Assembly: GCF_013368755.1 (NCBI RefSeq)
Contig: NC_049562.1
Coordinates: 3,286,001 to 3,350,000, forward strand
Length of the DNA: 64,000 nucleotides
Direction of reading: 5' to 3'
Source of the DNA: Talaromyces rugulosus
Lineage: Eukaryota > Ascomycota > Eurotiomycetes > Eurotiales > Trichocomaceae
The notes below the pieces were generated by a model. That model worked only from the letters and a program-made list of their open reading frames with translations, made no database searches and had not been told where the DNA came from. The stretch's first letter is position 1. Each line of letters begins with the position of its first letter. Of this stretch, positions 24,171 through 36,469 are shown one piece after another. The position numbers and the translations under genes are program-made.

Positions 24171-27068
24171 GATGGACAATTGCCTATTAACTATAAATTC
24201 ATCAGCAAGCCAATATTTCAACCTGACTTTCCAATCAGATTCGTGGTATGTTTTTGAGCCTTTCGACCGAGCGGGAATGATTGTACCCCGCAATCCGCCA
24301 TTTCCCGCCAATGGCCGTCAACTATAATAGTCTAAATAACTACAATGATGCACTCGTAGGTGTGAATATCATCCTATTTGGTTTAATTACTGCGTATTAT
24401 ATTGCCTGTATAAGTGAAATATTTCTCATCATCAAGAGTCAAAGTCAGTAAACACAGGGACATCCTCGGATGCTAGCATAACGTTGCAAGGTCTTCCACA
24501 TTTAGTCTTTCCTTGATACACACTGTCGTCTTTGAACAACTCCCCGTGTAAACAAATTGAAAGACAAAATCAAAGTATTAAGTCATTTCCTAGATTTTCA
24601 TGTTCTATATCGAGTAAATTGGCATTGTTAGTAGGGCTAAAAATCCAGCTGACATTGGGTTTAGGAGTTTAGAACATCCAACCCCGTGTAAATGATACAG
24701 ATCCCAACAATTACAAGACATCTTAATCTATTAGTGCGATCAATGATACACATGTACGTCAAGGCCGGAACATGTCGGTCTAGAATACCCGAAGTCCTTC
24801 TTAAGACTCTGGTTTGCAAATGTATGGCTGAAACTAGTAGATAGTATGTTTTATCGCCACCGCTATCTCGTTGTCAACGTCTGTTAGCAAACTACGGTGT
24901 ACATGTACAGATGAGTCAGATTACTAATTGCTAGCCAACAACATTTGAACTTAAACAAGGGGCAAGTACAAGGGAACATTTTGAAACGGATACATGTACG
25001 TGTATCCAACTCGTGAAACCATCCGACAGATAAAGTTACGTTAAAACAACGAAAAATACTTCATAAAAAGAAATCTAAATATAAGGATGTATACGAAGTA
25101 CTCCGTATTATTATTACAAATAGTATCGGTAGATGTGGTTCTTTGTTGGTTCTTTATTTAGCCCAGCTTGGCTGTTGGCACATTAGGCTTGAAGCCAAGA
25201 ACCAAGTAGTGTCGAATAGAATACCTCAATTAGTAAAGAGGAGCAACCAAGCATGAGACTAGCATTTATTCAGTTTACAAAAAAAAAAAGCCAGAATACG
25301 GTGCGCTCGGAGTTGTCAAAACCCATGTAACCAACAGTACATTCAAGAAACTCCATGCAGAAGAAGTACAGGGTAATAAAAATAGACATAGCCACATGTC
25401 ATGCAATTTGCGTTTATTTTACAATACGACATCAAGTACCCCGCCTATATTATTATAAAGCCAAAAAGTAATGCTCGCCTCGGTTACTAGTAAGTTGTAA
25501 CTTTGAACACCACGTAAAACGATCATCGCGTCAGCAATTGCTAATTTTACGTTTAGCGCCGAAAACACGTACAAAAAGAGACAAATTATGAATGGCCCCC
25601 CCTTGTTGTGGAGCTAACTTTAAGAGAGTAGTAAACCCAAATAATCAAGGTTAAATATAGGTTTATTTCCTTTTTTAAGTTGCGCACATCCGCATTTGCG
25701 AATCAGCGCCGGGGGACATACACTTACAAGTTACGGTCGTACTACGTCAAAAAGGGGTTTTGCATTGTTGCAACTATTATTGGTGCAACGTAAAACGTTA
25801 TACACCTTCTATGCTACATAAATTTTTATTCCATGATACTTACGGAGTATACTCTGTCACTACTATACTCCGTAATAGTTATATTATTATTATTTATGAC
25901 GGGAAAATAAAGTTGCAGCCTGTAGGGGATGAATCGATTTTCCTAATTAGGAAATTCTCGGCCCCCTTTTTTTTTTTGTTGCCAACTACTACTGACAAAG
26001 TCCCCAAGCTCAGCCTTCTTCCAACGTTCAACACGGAAAAATAAATTCCGTACGTCGCACAGCTAACCTTATGCACTCCGTACTTTCGTCGCAAGGGCCA
26101 AAAGGTCAGCGGGGAGAAAACCGCCTCCGCGCTGAACATTAGCTGCACAGTGCATAATACTACGTACTCCATAGTTTTAGTTGCTAACTAGAGACCAACC
26201 AACCGAACCAAAAACAAAAATAAAGCTGGACAGAACCCACCCTCAATCAAAAGATCTGCGCAGCGTCGCATATTTCCCAAAAGAGAAAATACGAAAGATG
26301 GCAAAATGCATGTGTTCTACAGCTGAAGATTATTAATATACTCCGTACTACTCCCGCAGCCACCAGCATAATACTACATATATGCGTAATGATTGATGAT
26401 GGTTATCTCAGCCGTACGGACAAGAATGGATTTCCATTTCTAGCTATTCAAGGTTATCAATGTGTAGGCGAAGGCGTAAATGCTGGCTCAGCCCGGCTAA
26501 GCTAGGGATGCACATGCAATGCATGGCTATCAGCAATAACATTCCCCGTTATTAGTTGCACCAGCGGAAATACATTGCTAAAAAAAATTTGATCGCTCCG
26601 GGCCTAGTGGAAATAATTCATGTTGGCACCTCCTTGCTCAGGCCGCCCACGCAAGGCGTACGTACTCACACTATTTACGGTACGAGGAATCTGATTTGAC
26701 TCGGTAGAATCACAATTGCATTAAGCCCTGCTCGTAGTATAGCGGGCCGGTCTAATCCATAATAAAAAATCACAAAACACATAGCAAAAAGGGAATCATG
26801 CTAGCCGTGCAAATGCATATCCGAAAACAAGGGAGCAAGTAAAATAAGCGTCGTACAAACACACAAATGTCAGAAAGCCGTCCAGTAATCCGGTATGCCC
26901 TGTATAAACCCAAACCCCTGCAAAATAATTGACGATAGCCACCCCCCATGCAATTATCCGTCAAACGCCATTCCTGTGTACATAAAAAGCCCGTGAAAAA
27001 TAAAAGCGCAAACAAATCACAGAAAAGTCAAGCCATTACAGATATCCAGCGCGATAAGATGGTGAGAA
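24171..27068. other. AT-rich gene-poor region
   Basis: I find no coding sequence with family resemblance. Copies of the TACGGAGTA/TACTCCGTA motif occur near 25098, 25842, 25866, 26076 and 26340. Short A runs are present (for example near 25280). The last few hundred bases are the 3' flank of the Pac2-type gene. Confidence 0.55.
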
Positions 27069-28379
27069 TTAAGCCGTAAAAACTCGATCCAGCTGGCGCA
27101 ATGCGCGCATATCCTCGCCGCCAAATCCAATTTTCTCGCTGGGAATGTCTTTTGGACCCTCGCCCCGTTGGCTACTAGGGCTTCCATTGGGTTTCGAGTA
27201 GGGTGAGCTACTGGGCCCGCTCATTAATGCGCCTATGCTGGGAACCGTCGTTCCTGAGCTAGGGGCGTCACGTCCGTTGGGAAGGGGTAGCTGCGACACA
27301 TTGGGCGTCAATGGGTGCAGCGAGGATCTGTTATCACTGCCATGACCGGGGTGGGTCTGAGACTGAGGAGACATTAAACGAGGATCAATTTGCACTGGGA
27401 TGTGTGCTTTGGCTGCGTAGCTAGGCGAGTGTACCCGTGACACTTCGAGCGGGGAAGGACCAGGTCGTGGAGAGCGATTAGAGTATTGAGACATGTTGGG
27501 CGCGGGCACGGTGCCAGCTGGAACTGGGGGTGGTAGAGTGGTTTCCATATGCAACTGTCGGTCAGATGGAGTAGGTAAATGATGTGAGGCTGGAGCATGA
27601 GGATGTGGTGGCGGCGGCTGTCCGTAGGGAGCACCTGCTAAAGGTGGTAGATAGCCCGGGCCCGAGTACGGAATAGTGGCTGTTGGAGGAGTTCCCAGAG
27701 GCGTTGGCGGCCAACTGTAGATGGGCGCATAGGATTGAGGATGTGTGGCGCCGGTGCGAGGAAAGCTGGTCATATGCGGAGACAGCGTTACGGCGCCGGC
27801 CATGGGGCCGCGGGTGACGACTGGGAGGTTCTGCTGGTCATTGACGGTCGACTCCGGGTATAGGCCCTTTTGAGGGCGTATATGTCGCAGGGCCGGGTCA
27901 TTGGACGGCTGGTTCAGGTTCGGAGCGGTGGGATGTGAGCGAGCGTAGTAGCTGATAAGGTGGAGATGTTGGCCCGTGGACGTGGTGATGCTGAAGGACT
28001 GCTTCATCAGGCCGTCTGGCTTGTATCGGTAGCCGTCCTGGCCCTCTTCGTTGCCATCTCGGTCGTCGTCACTGTTTCCCCGGCTGTCCGGAGTCTTTCC
28101 TCCTCGCGACGACGAAACACCACCGCCCCGCTTGCCTTCCATCTCACGGTAAGTCAGAAAACTGCCAGAGACTCGGCTGGCGCTCCACGATTTGCCGTCG
28201 GTCCAGCGTCGCATGCCGGCTTCTCGTTCATCCCACACGAAGACGGAGCCTGATTTGATGGCCTGGCGCTCTTTTTCTGACAGCCGACGCTGAACGCGTG
28301 GCAGGAGGCCGAGACGGCATGCCTCGAAGAGGATGATGGCATCCGCAGGAGTGCGGACGAGCCCGTGATAGGTCTCCAT
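27069..28379 (-). CDS. pac2: Gti1/Pac2-family (WOPR) transcription regulator
   Basis: A nuclear regulator of the WOPR family, which controls morphological switching, sporulation and secondary metabolism in fungi. A single exon encodes 436 residues. The first WOPR half starts at residue 3 with TYHGLVRTPADAIILFEACR and continues through ERQAIKSGSVFVWDE and RRWTDGKSWSASRV to FLTYREM. A Gly/Ser/Asp-rich spacer follows (about residues 86-118). The second half (YRYKPDGLMKQSFSI, then HLISYY) ends near 150. The rest is a long Pro/Ser/His-rich low-complexity region, usual for this family. The sequence type fits the Pac2 branch rather than the Wor1/Ryp1/Gti1 branch, judged from the METYHGL start and GLLPRVQRRLSEKER helix. 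About 8 kb of gene-free DNA lies upstream. Confidence 0.88.
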   Translation of the reverse strand: METYHGLVRTPADAIILFEACRLGLLPRVQRRLSEKERQAIKSGSVFVWDEREAGMRRWTDGKSWSASRVSGSFLTYREMEGKRGGGVSSSRGGKTPDSRGNSDDDRDGNEEGQDGYRYKPDGLMKQSFSITTSTGQHLHLISYYARSHPTAPNLNQPSNDPALRHIRPQKGLYPESTVNDQQNLPVVTRGPMAGAVTLSPHMTSFPRTGATHPQSYAPIYSWPPTPLGTPPTATIPYSGPGYLPPLAGAPYGQPPPPHPHAPASHHLPTPSDRQLHMETTLPPPVPAGTVPAPNMSQYSNRSPRPGPSPLEVSRVHSPSYAAKAHIPVQIDPRLMSPQSQTHPGHGSDNRSSLHPLTPNVSQLPLPNGRDAPSSGTTVPSIGALMSGPSSSPYSKPNGSPSSQRGEGPKDIPSEKIGFGGEDMRALRQLDRVFTA

Positions 28380-28770
28380 GGAGACAGTTGTATTCTGTTG
28401 TTGTTGTTGTATGCAGTTGGTGTTGTTCTTCTGCTGCTAGATCGACAGGGTGTATGTAGGGAGAGGAAACTGGGAGCAAGCAGGTGGTGAAGAGAAAGGA
28501 AGGAAGGAGGAGAAAAAGGGCGGGCAGGGTCGAACAGCGGGAAAGAGCCAAAATAAAGTAGTCAAGACAGGCGGATATCGGATCGACGCCATGCGTCCAT
28601 GTGGGCAGGCGCGCCCGGGGGATGCTCGCCTGTGATACGTCACCGCCGGGGCCAAAGGGCAAGACACAGAGGCGTATCCGTATTTCAACACAAGAGCAGG
28701 AAAAAGTGAAAGTGAAACAGTGGGGAGGGCTAAGGGCTAAAGTCCTCGTACATTATTCTTATTTTCCTTG

Positions 28771-28822
28771 TTGGCGTGTTTGAGTGGCCAGTGTTGGCGT
28801 GTTTGAGTGGCCAGTGTTGGCG
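28771..28822. repeat. 23-bp tandem repeat, 2.3 copies
   Basis: A 23-bp unit beginning TTGGCGTGTTTGAG occurs at 28771-28793 and 28794-28816 without mismatch, with six further bases. It lies about 400 bp upstream of the pac2 start. Confidence 0.85.
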
Positions 28823-29867
28823 AACTAGTGCCGAAGCCCATGGGTTGGCACTTCCTTACGTTTGCCTTAAAACCTAACAATGGGGCCCGTCCTTAAAATC
28901 CTTCCTTGGGAATGAAAGACCCTTGGGCTTGGCCCAAGTGGGGGGGGGTGGAGAAGACGGTTATGTGCTAATTAAGATCATGCGCAAACGAGAATGAAGT
29001 TAAATGCGAGATTAGGGTGTGTAAAAAAGAAAAGAAAAATACAGATAAAAAAAGCCGGTTAAAGTGGGGCATGCGCCGCAACGAGCCAAGCCGAGTTTCC
29101 CCCCCCTCGGATGTTAAAAATGGTCCCAAGCTTTTACGCCGCGGACCCACCCCACCCTTTCAGGTTTGGTAATCCTGTTACGGTTACTGTACCCACAATA
29201 CGTACGGCGTTCTCCGTACCGTAATGCCCGGAAATACGGCTTTTCAGGACACCTATGCTGTTAGTATTTAATGCTACGCACTATCATTATTGCAGATAAA
29301 CAATTCCGTCGTAGAATTTAGAATTGCGCTTTAAGTGGGGCCTCCCTTCATATTCACAAGGTTCACTCAATGCGTACTTCACTCAGACTTTCCCCCCTAG
29401 CCTCCACTTGGCCGCGGTCACAGACACAGTAACTGGTCAGACGAGTTGGGTCCTGCCTGACTCGGTCTTTGTTCACCCGACCGTTGGTTGAAGTTTGGAC
29501 TTGAGAGGAAGCGCAATACTAGTTTAAGAATAATGCTAGTCAATAATAATAAGCGATTCCAAATCTGTTACAAAACTTAATTTAAGAAAAGCATTAATGA
29601 AATAGTTCTGAGTCAGACCGACCTGTAAGAAAGGAGATTTCTTTCATCCTTTTTCCTTGGTTCTACCGAGTAGTTTTTACGCCGCATGAATCCTAATCAT
29701 TAACTTGAATAATCTCTATTGTTAAATATAGACGCAATAGTACTCCTACTGCTACTGTAATCATAAACAAACTCATGGTGTCTATCATCATCCCTTGTTA
29801 TACACACCGATCCCTCAGAATGCTAATGCTAATAAGAAATAATACGTACGTAGTACTACTACTTCGT

Positions 29868-29952
29868 ACTTCGCCGGGGCGGGATCAAACCCTCAGCTGC
29901 CAAGCGACACAAAACCAACATCATGGCTTGGCTGGCCGCCGTGCCACATCAA
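29868..29952 (-). other. tRNA-like fragment (possible SINE or tRNA relic)
   Basis: Read on the minus strand, CAGCCAAGCCATGATG resembles an A box and GGTTTGATCCC resembles a B box (consensus GGTTCGANTCC), about 40 bp apart, followed by CGCCCCGGCGA. A four-pair D-stem can be drawn, but no anticodon stem or acceptor stem closes, so it is not a functional tRNA. A related GC-rich end (TCGCCGGGGCGG on the plus strand) recurs near 35276. Confidence 0.3.
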
Positions 29953-32801
29953 TCGTTCTTATCTGACAGCTTATTTTGTCTTTTGTTGAATCTTGTCAGG
30001 TAAAATGATAGTAATGCGTGATGACGAGTCTAAAATAATAGTCGGGGCGCTCCGTACGCCGGCCTCCGTGACAATTCTATCGCATTCGGACCGGAACCAA
30101 GGGCAAGGGACAAAACAAAATACGTAGTACGCAAACAAAGACTAGGATTGCGATCGTACTATCCCCTAGTTAGTTAAACAAAAGTGGCGACCGACTAGGG
30201 GGAGCATGTTTCGGCGTCCTTGCATAAACTATTATTGTTATTATTTAATGGTATGTACGGAGTACTATGTAGTAGTAATAATGTACGGACCCGTAATTAT
30301 GTACGGGCGTATTAATTAATACGCGCGCACACGCACACACACACAAGTCTTAGCGCAAGACTTACGAAGCTTAAGCTTAATCCAACACGAGGGCTGGGGA
30401 CGGAGGGGCTTAGATTCAGTGGTCCATGCGAGCGCTAAGGCCAAAAGGCCAAGCCTAATTGCCCCCACCCGAAATTTTTTACGAAGGCTGGAGCCTGATG
30501 GATTGTCAACTTGGTACCGAGTACTCTGTACAAACTACAAAGTAATAGCGAGGCGGTCCACCGATGGTTATCCGCCAGCTCGTAAATATACTGACTCGGC
30601 TTCGGGGGTTCGGATGCCAGCAAATGACAATAATAAATATGCACAGGCTTGGCGTCAAACTTCGGTCCGAACTGAATCGGGAATAATGGTGCGATAACAA
30701 CTGTCATGCCCCATCTGGAATAACGCTGTGGTCTTGGCAAGTCAGCTGGCTGGATTCTTATTATTATTCCTGTCACCCACGAATGGCTTTCCGTAATTAG
30801 CAGATTTCTACGATAAGATCAGCAGAAAAATATACGAATTATTATCATGTTGGTACGGAGTAGTGGTAAGTACTAAGTGGCACTGTCGTCGTGAGTCTAG
30901 TGACCAGAAAATAAACTATCGTCGCTAAAACTAGCCAATTGCGACGTGCGCGCAAATAATATGAAGCTTAATTATAATTAGAGTCGCTTAAATAATTCAA
31001 TCATAAAATTAGCCTTTGGTTTTAAAGTTATGCCGCTGTTTTGGGGCGGAGGCTAAGCCAGATATTACTTGCACTATTCCGTGCTATGAATCTACACAAA
31101 AAAAAAAATTTGAAAAGGAAGAAGTTGACTTCCGGACTCCGAGAGAGACTCCAAGTCAGTGCCACCGCACAACGGTGGCGTCGGTCAAATTAATAAAATA
31201 CGCACACAAGTACTCTGTACCAATGGAACTATAGTTTAAACTTTTATAATTATATTAGACCTAAACTTTTATTGGGCGACGCAGCGGTTAGACTTCAGAT
31301 TAGACTCATTAGGCTCATTCCCGGTTAAAAACTTTTGACCGTTCCAGACCATGTTGGGAATGCCGGCCCGTTCGTTATACACTATGTACGTACAAAACTA
31401 AAACTGTCTCACACCATGATTTCGAGCACCAACAACGATGACGCAAGCCGGCATTTTAAGCTTCGTGACTAGTTGCCATTTTGACACATAGGAATGCATG
31501 TTTACTATTTAGCTTGGCATGTAAAGTACTAAAGTGTTACGTACACATTTACGTAGAATCTTTATTCCTTGCAAGTTGCCACATGAAAGTAAACCTTGGT
31601 TTGTTTCTCTCATAATATTATTGGTCAGTTCGGAGATTGACACAAAGCCAAGTCCAATTGTCCGACAAAGCGTTTTGGCGTTATTAATGTGTGGCCAGTT
31701 GTAGACTTTCAAAAAATAACAACAGCTTAACAACAAGCATGGTATATAATACTACTCAGGCTTATACGCAGCATCCGAATGGAATGTGACTGTAACACAG
31801 CCGATCACTAAAGAAGGATGATCACCTTTCCGATCGACAAAGTTGCACCATGAGCTTGATCTGTCGGACTATCACTACTAACTCAATAATAATAATCATC
31901 GAGCGAGCGCAATTATCAGTAGTACTTCTCCATATTAACTGCATTCACTTTCGGAGGGTTTTGGCGTTCTCATTTACTAAGGCGACGACTAGTGAATCTA
32001 GAGCAAAGCAAATTCAATTAAGTTTGAAAGTATTCCTGCGTATATGCTGCGAAATACCAGGCCGCGTCATGCCTCTCGAGATTAAGAATGATCGACGCCG
32101 ATTGCTTCAAATCAGAAACCGCCAAGGTTTGTCTTGGGTGGCCTCGTCTCAGCCCAACTTTTTGAGCATATGCAGTGAGCGACACACCAGACTTGGGCAT
32201 TCAGTACATAAATATAGCGAATGAACATTTTGACTCATCTATGAATATATGTTTTTTCCATGTAATAATTTCCGGATAGAAATCATACCTCGGGGGATAG
32301 CAAAAGCCGAGCCGCCTTCTTCTTGTTTCGCGCACAAATTCCGATGCCAAGCCGCGCCAAGCCGTGGGCGGGCATGTTGATTAGCTAGTTACCCAAAATA
32401 AACGAGGATCCGTGCGCACGATGAGAGATCCAACTCCACTTTCCCAAAGGGGAAACTACTCTATTTCTATATCCTATATCATGTCAAGTTGAACTTGAAA
32501 GTATGGTGGTGGTTTACAATATAGATTCCATAATAGAATCCTGATAATTCAACATAAGACGTGAGAAATAAGACAGAAGTAAGAAAATCATATGGAGCAA
32601 ATACGCGCAGGAGGCTTAACTGTAGTAAGGTTTTTTAAGCATGATCAGCCACGCCGCCGACAGGCTATTGAATCCTCCCAGTGCAAGGGTTGCCGTTGGC
32701 GAGTTTTAGTGCTGACAGCCTGATCGCAGCGCGCCTTGACTCCGATTTCTCGGAAACTGCCTTTAAAACTATACAATACGAACACGATTATGAACCGACT
32801 G

Positions 32802-32824
32802 CACACACACACACACACACACAC
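32802..32824. repeat. (CA)n microsatellite
   Basis: An uninterrupted CA dinucleotide run of about 23 nt in non-coding DNA. Confidence 0.9.
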
Positions 32825-35237
32825 AAAGCTTCCATCTTGTCATCTTGGCAGGTTGCGGGTAATCATACATTTACAATAACCGACCACGTTGTGGCGGCCA
32901 TGCTCTTGATTTAAATCACTTTTACAGTAGAGTACACGTATCTGTACAACACATCCTCCTTGCATTTATAATATCTCGCGTAAAACAAGTCACAACGTAC
33001 AAAGCCTACTGTCCTATCATCTATGCGGCGATCATGCAGCCAGCCCGATAACCTCGCACGTAGTACGTACGCCGATGCATGAGATGCGAGATCAGCCTTG
33101 TTTTGTCGCCTGGACAAAGTTCGGACGAGCTCGGTAAGCTTTTGACTGTGTTTATTGGTGCAACAATTATTGAAATAGACAGGGGGGAAGAAAAAGCAAA
33201 ATTCAAGGATCTAATGATGGAATACGCCGATAGGATGCGAGCACGGAGTACGTACTACATAGTTACACTCGCATAAAACGAATCTTGTAGAATGTAGATC
33301 TGACCAGTTCCAGCATTTTCAGCTGAACTATGAGCTGAGTGCATAAATGAAAGTATGACGGCGGGACAAGCCGCATGTTGTACTACTCAAGTGCTAAATC
33401 TACTATGCTATGTACTATTGCTAGTACGTCGTAGTGTCGGTATAGTCCCCGAATACCACCCCTCCCCAGAGCTTACATATATGTACGGAGTAATATAGTA
33501 CCTAGTAACTTGCAGCGCACCAGGGTTGTGTCAAAATAAAAGTGAAACAAAAAGGTTTTAAGCTTGTTGGTCTTGGGTCGGAGCTTTTGCCCGTGCGGGA
33601 TAAGCCTGACGCAAATTACGTACCCTCCCCTCCCAAGTTATTTGTAGTAACCGTTTTTAAGAGATACTCTGGAAGCTTTCCTGTCCTAGATAAAAAAAAT
33701 ACTATGCTGTTAAACATCATGGGTGCGGGTTACATCCACGACGTCATCGTAATCAATTCGCCGACGGGGAATTCTCCATCCATGATCCTACAAAGGACAC
33801 ATTGCACTTGCAGTAACTTGAGTCAAACGTACACAGTGATGACTAAATAATAACACAATCCACAATCGATCAATTGCCAACAGTTGTACCAACAGAAAAT
33901 AATTGCTAGGTGTTTAGAATATACTAGCTATTCGGCTTGATCGCACCAATAGGGAGAATCTATAGGGCTGACTCGGCCGGCGCTTTTTTTTTTTCAAGGG
34001 CCGGTCATATTAAAATTTAATGAGACTAATGATTCGCAATTTATTTTGGGCGTTTACGGAGTTCAGCTGACAATAGTCCAGGTTCACCTGACCAACAAGT
34101 CTTGCATGTCTGAGCCTATCATGATTTGCACCTCCGTCTAGCCGATGTGATTACTCCAACCATTGCCAATCAAAAGTCAGGGACACGCGAGAAAGAGAGA
34201 TGTGGGGTCTTGCCACGCCAAGTGTGGAATCATGTGGCGCAGAGGGATCCTATTAGCAGTATTTTAAATTATGAACGAACGATCCATCGCCGACTATTAA
34301 TCGGACTACTATCAGGAAAAGCACTGGCCAAAGCCAATATCAAAACATTATACACATGTATACTCTGTATATACGCACAAAAAAAAAAACTAACAAAAAA
34401 ACAAATCATATCACGCGAGCCGATTGCAGCTCGTTGAAATGCGTATTCCGTACGGAGTATCCTAAAACGTATCCTAAAGTCACGGAGCCACGCGGCACTT
34501 ACGAGTCATCCGCTGTGCACGCAACATAATAGCTGAACGATCTTCATCTCTCAAGCCCCCTGATTAGGAGGTGTCAAGAAAAGTTCGGTGTAGCAGTATA
34601 CTCCGTGCTTGTCCAGGCAGAAGCGAAACCCGAGTCTGCAATGTATGTATGCGGCTGTGTGTGATACGGTACACATAGTAACCCACCAGTGTAACGAATT
34701 CCGATGCATAATTACATATGCAAAAGTGCGTACTCCGTATTCCAGCTGAGAGAACCAATTCCGAAAGAAATGTAGTCACCAACATACCACTCGAGGCTCA
34801 GCTGTCAACCAACTCACGAGTCGCAAGGCATCTCTAAACTATACGAGGGCCAGCTGATGAACTGCCCCATTCGGGAATAATTTGCGCTTGCGATTATTTT
34901 GAGTTGGTAACCTTACTACTATTGGAAACCGTTAAGTTAACTACGCCGTACTCAGTAATAAATTATAATTATAGAGTACGAAGTCCGGGGCTGTTTTCTT
35001 AAACTCAAACTCTAGTTTAGCGAGCTAGGGTACCCTACTGCTTACTTTAAGCTTGATTAGTACCTATTGGCTATCCTATTTACGCCGAGTGCATACAGCC
35101 CATCAGTCAGGATGGCCCCGTTAAGCCGTCAATCTTTCTTACTCTAAACATGTGAGCCGCTCGTTTATTTTTTAATACTAATTAGTCAACGTGAGGTCTA
35201 TACATACAGACTCCAAAGTATTTAGTATTTACAGCTG

Positions 35238-35258
35238 CATACATACATACATACATAC
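35238..35258. repeat. (CATA)n microsatellite
   Basis: Five tandem CATA units in AT-rich non-coding DNA, shortly before a GC-rich island at 35275-35305. Confidence 0.8.
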
Positions 35259-36469
35259 ACTATATACTGTATAGTCGCCGGGGCGGAGACTCCCGGCTCC
35301 CTCGGTAATTAATCTATCCACCTAGTTGACTGCTAGTATCTTGTATGATGTATCAGCTACCTGACCTAGTCGTATTATTCTGAAAATAAGATTGTCACAA
35401 GCCTTGGTGTCAAGTGCCTTCCCGATTTGGCAGTTTTATTTCTGCGCCGCATTTTCTTGTCCTGGTTTGACAAGGAAAACGGATAGAGCGGGAAGAGCAA
35501 AAATAATTTACGAAAAATCTAAAATGTTGAATTCTATTTCATGTGATTCTATCATACTACCATTCTACGCGAGTCAGAACACCGCCATTTTTGACTCACA
35601 ATAATAATAATCCTATGCATCCATTCTGTGACACATGCAAAGTCTAAAAAACGCCAGAGGGTATATCAGTCAATGCAAAGTCACACGCACTCGGTGGGAG
35701 AAAAGAAAGCTTAATTCTCCGATTCCCCGATCAGAGTTTAATAATGTCATAGCTCCGATCCGAAGACAGACTATATGTAGGAATACTGGTGTGTTGTATG
35801 GTTTTTGTTTTATGATTCTATCTTGTATCTAGCATGTGAGGTTTCGATTAATTAGTACTAGAAGAAATTATTACATATGACTCCCCGTGTCGATGACATC
35901 CGTTAGGTGTATATGTACATGTAGGCCTCAAATACTGATAACATGTGGACTCTATACTTAGAAATAACAGTTAGGCGGTGTTCTGATTGATGATTTTGAG
36001 TATACTTATTAATTAATTCCACCTGTTTGGATTGATTTTTGTAGTGACTGGTTGAACCTTTCAGGTTACTGGTCAACTGGTGTCTATGTAATATATATGT
36101 CAACTCTGCTGAGTAGCACGAGAACATTTGAAAACACCTCAATATCAACGAACAATGACACAAAAGCCATGGCTGATATCATTATAAACAACAATATTTT
36201 AAAACACTACATATCCATATACTTAACCAAATAAAATACATATCATAAGAATCACCTATTGACGTATGCATGCCCTAATGTACTCATAAGGATCACTACC
36301 GTGTTTGAGACACGACACAGTCATTAATCGATATATATGAGTATTCGCAAGAAATGTAATGATACATATATAGTTGAGAATATAACAAGGGCTAAAATTA
36401 CAATATATGTAGTGTCACAAGCGAGGATAGCAGCACAATCGATGGTATCTTACAGCATAATGTACACCC

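Larger units (their letters stand above)
28380..36469. other. Large (about 8 kb) gene-poor AT-rich region
   Basis: No gene is supported. The part next to 28380 is the pac2 leader, with CAA/TTG-type repeats and a purine-rich tract. The rest is AT-rich, with microsatellites and at least eight copies of the TACGGAGTA-type motif (near 30050, 30255, 30855, 33243, 33485, 34447, 34597, 34732). Open frames of 60-120 codons occur (for example 31850-32224 and 33542-33850), but their composition follows the surrounding DNA and I recognise no domain. A tRNA-like fragment lies near 29870-29950. Confidence 0.55.

Noticed and set aside
29868..29952. A functional tRNA gene
   Set aside because: Box-like sequences are present, but no anticodon stem or acceptor stem can be closed.
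30419..30776. Overlapping open frames on both strands (92 and 113 codons)
   Set aside because: Mutually overlapping and without any motif; neither can be supported.
31850..32224. A 124-codon open frame in the gene desert
   Set aside because: No family resemblance and no splice or leader context; treated as chance.
33542..33850. A 102-codon open frame in the gene desert
   Set aside because: Composition matches the surrounding DNA and no domain is recognisable.
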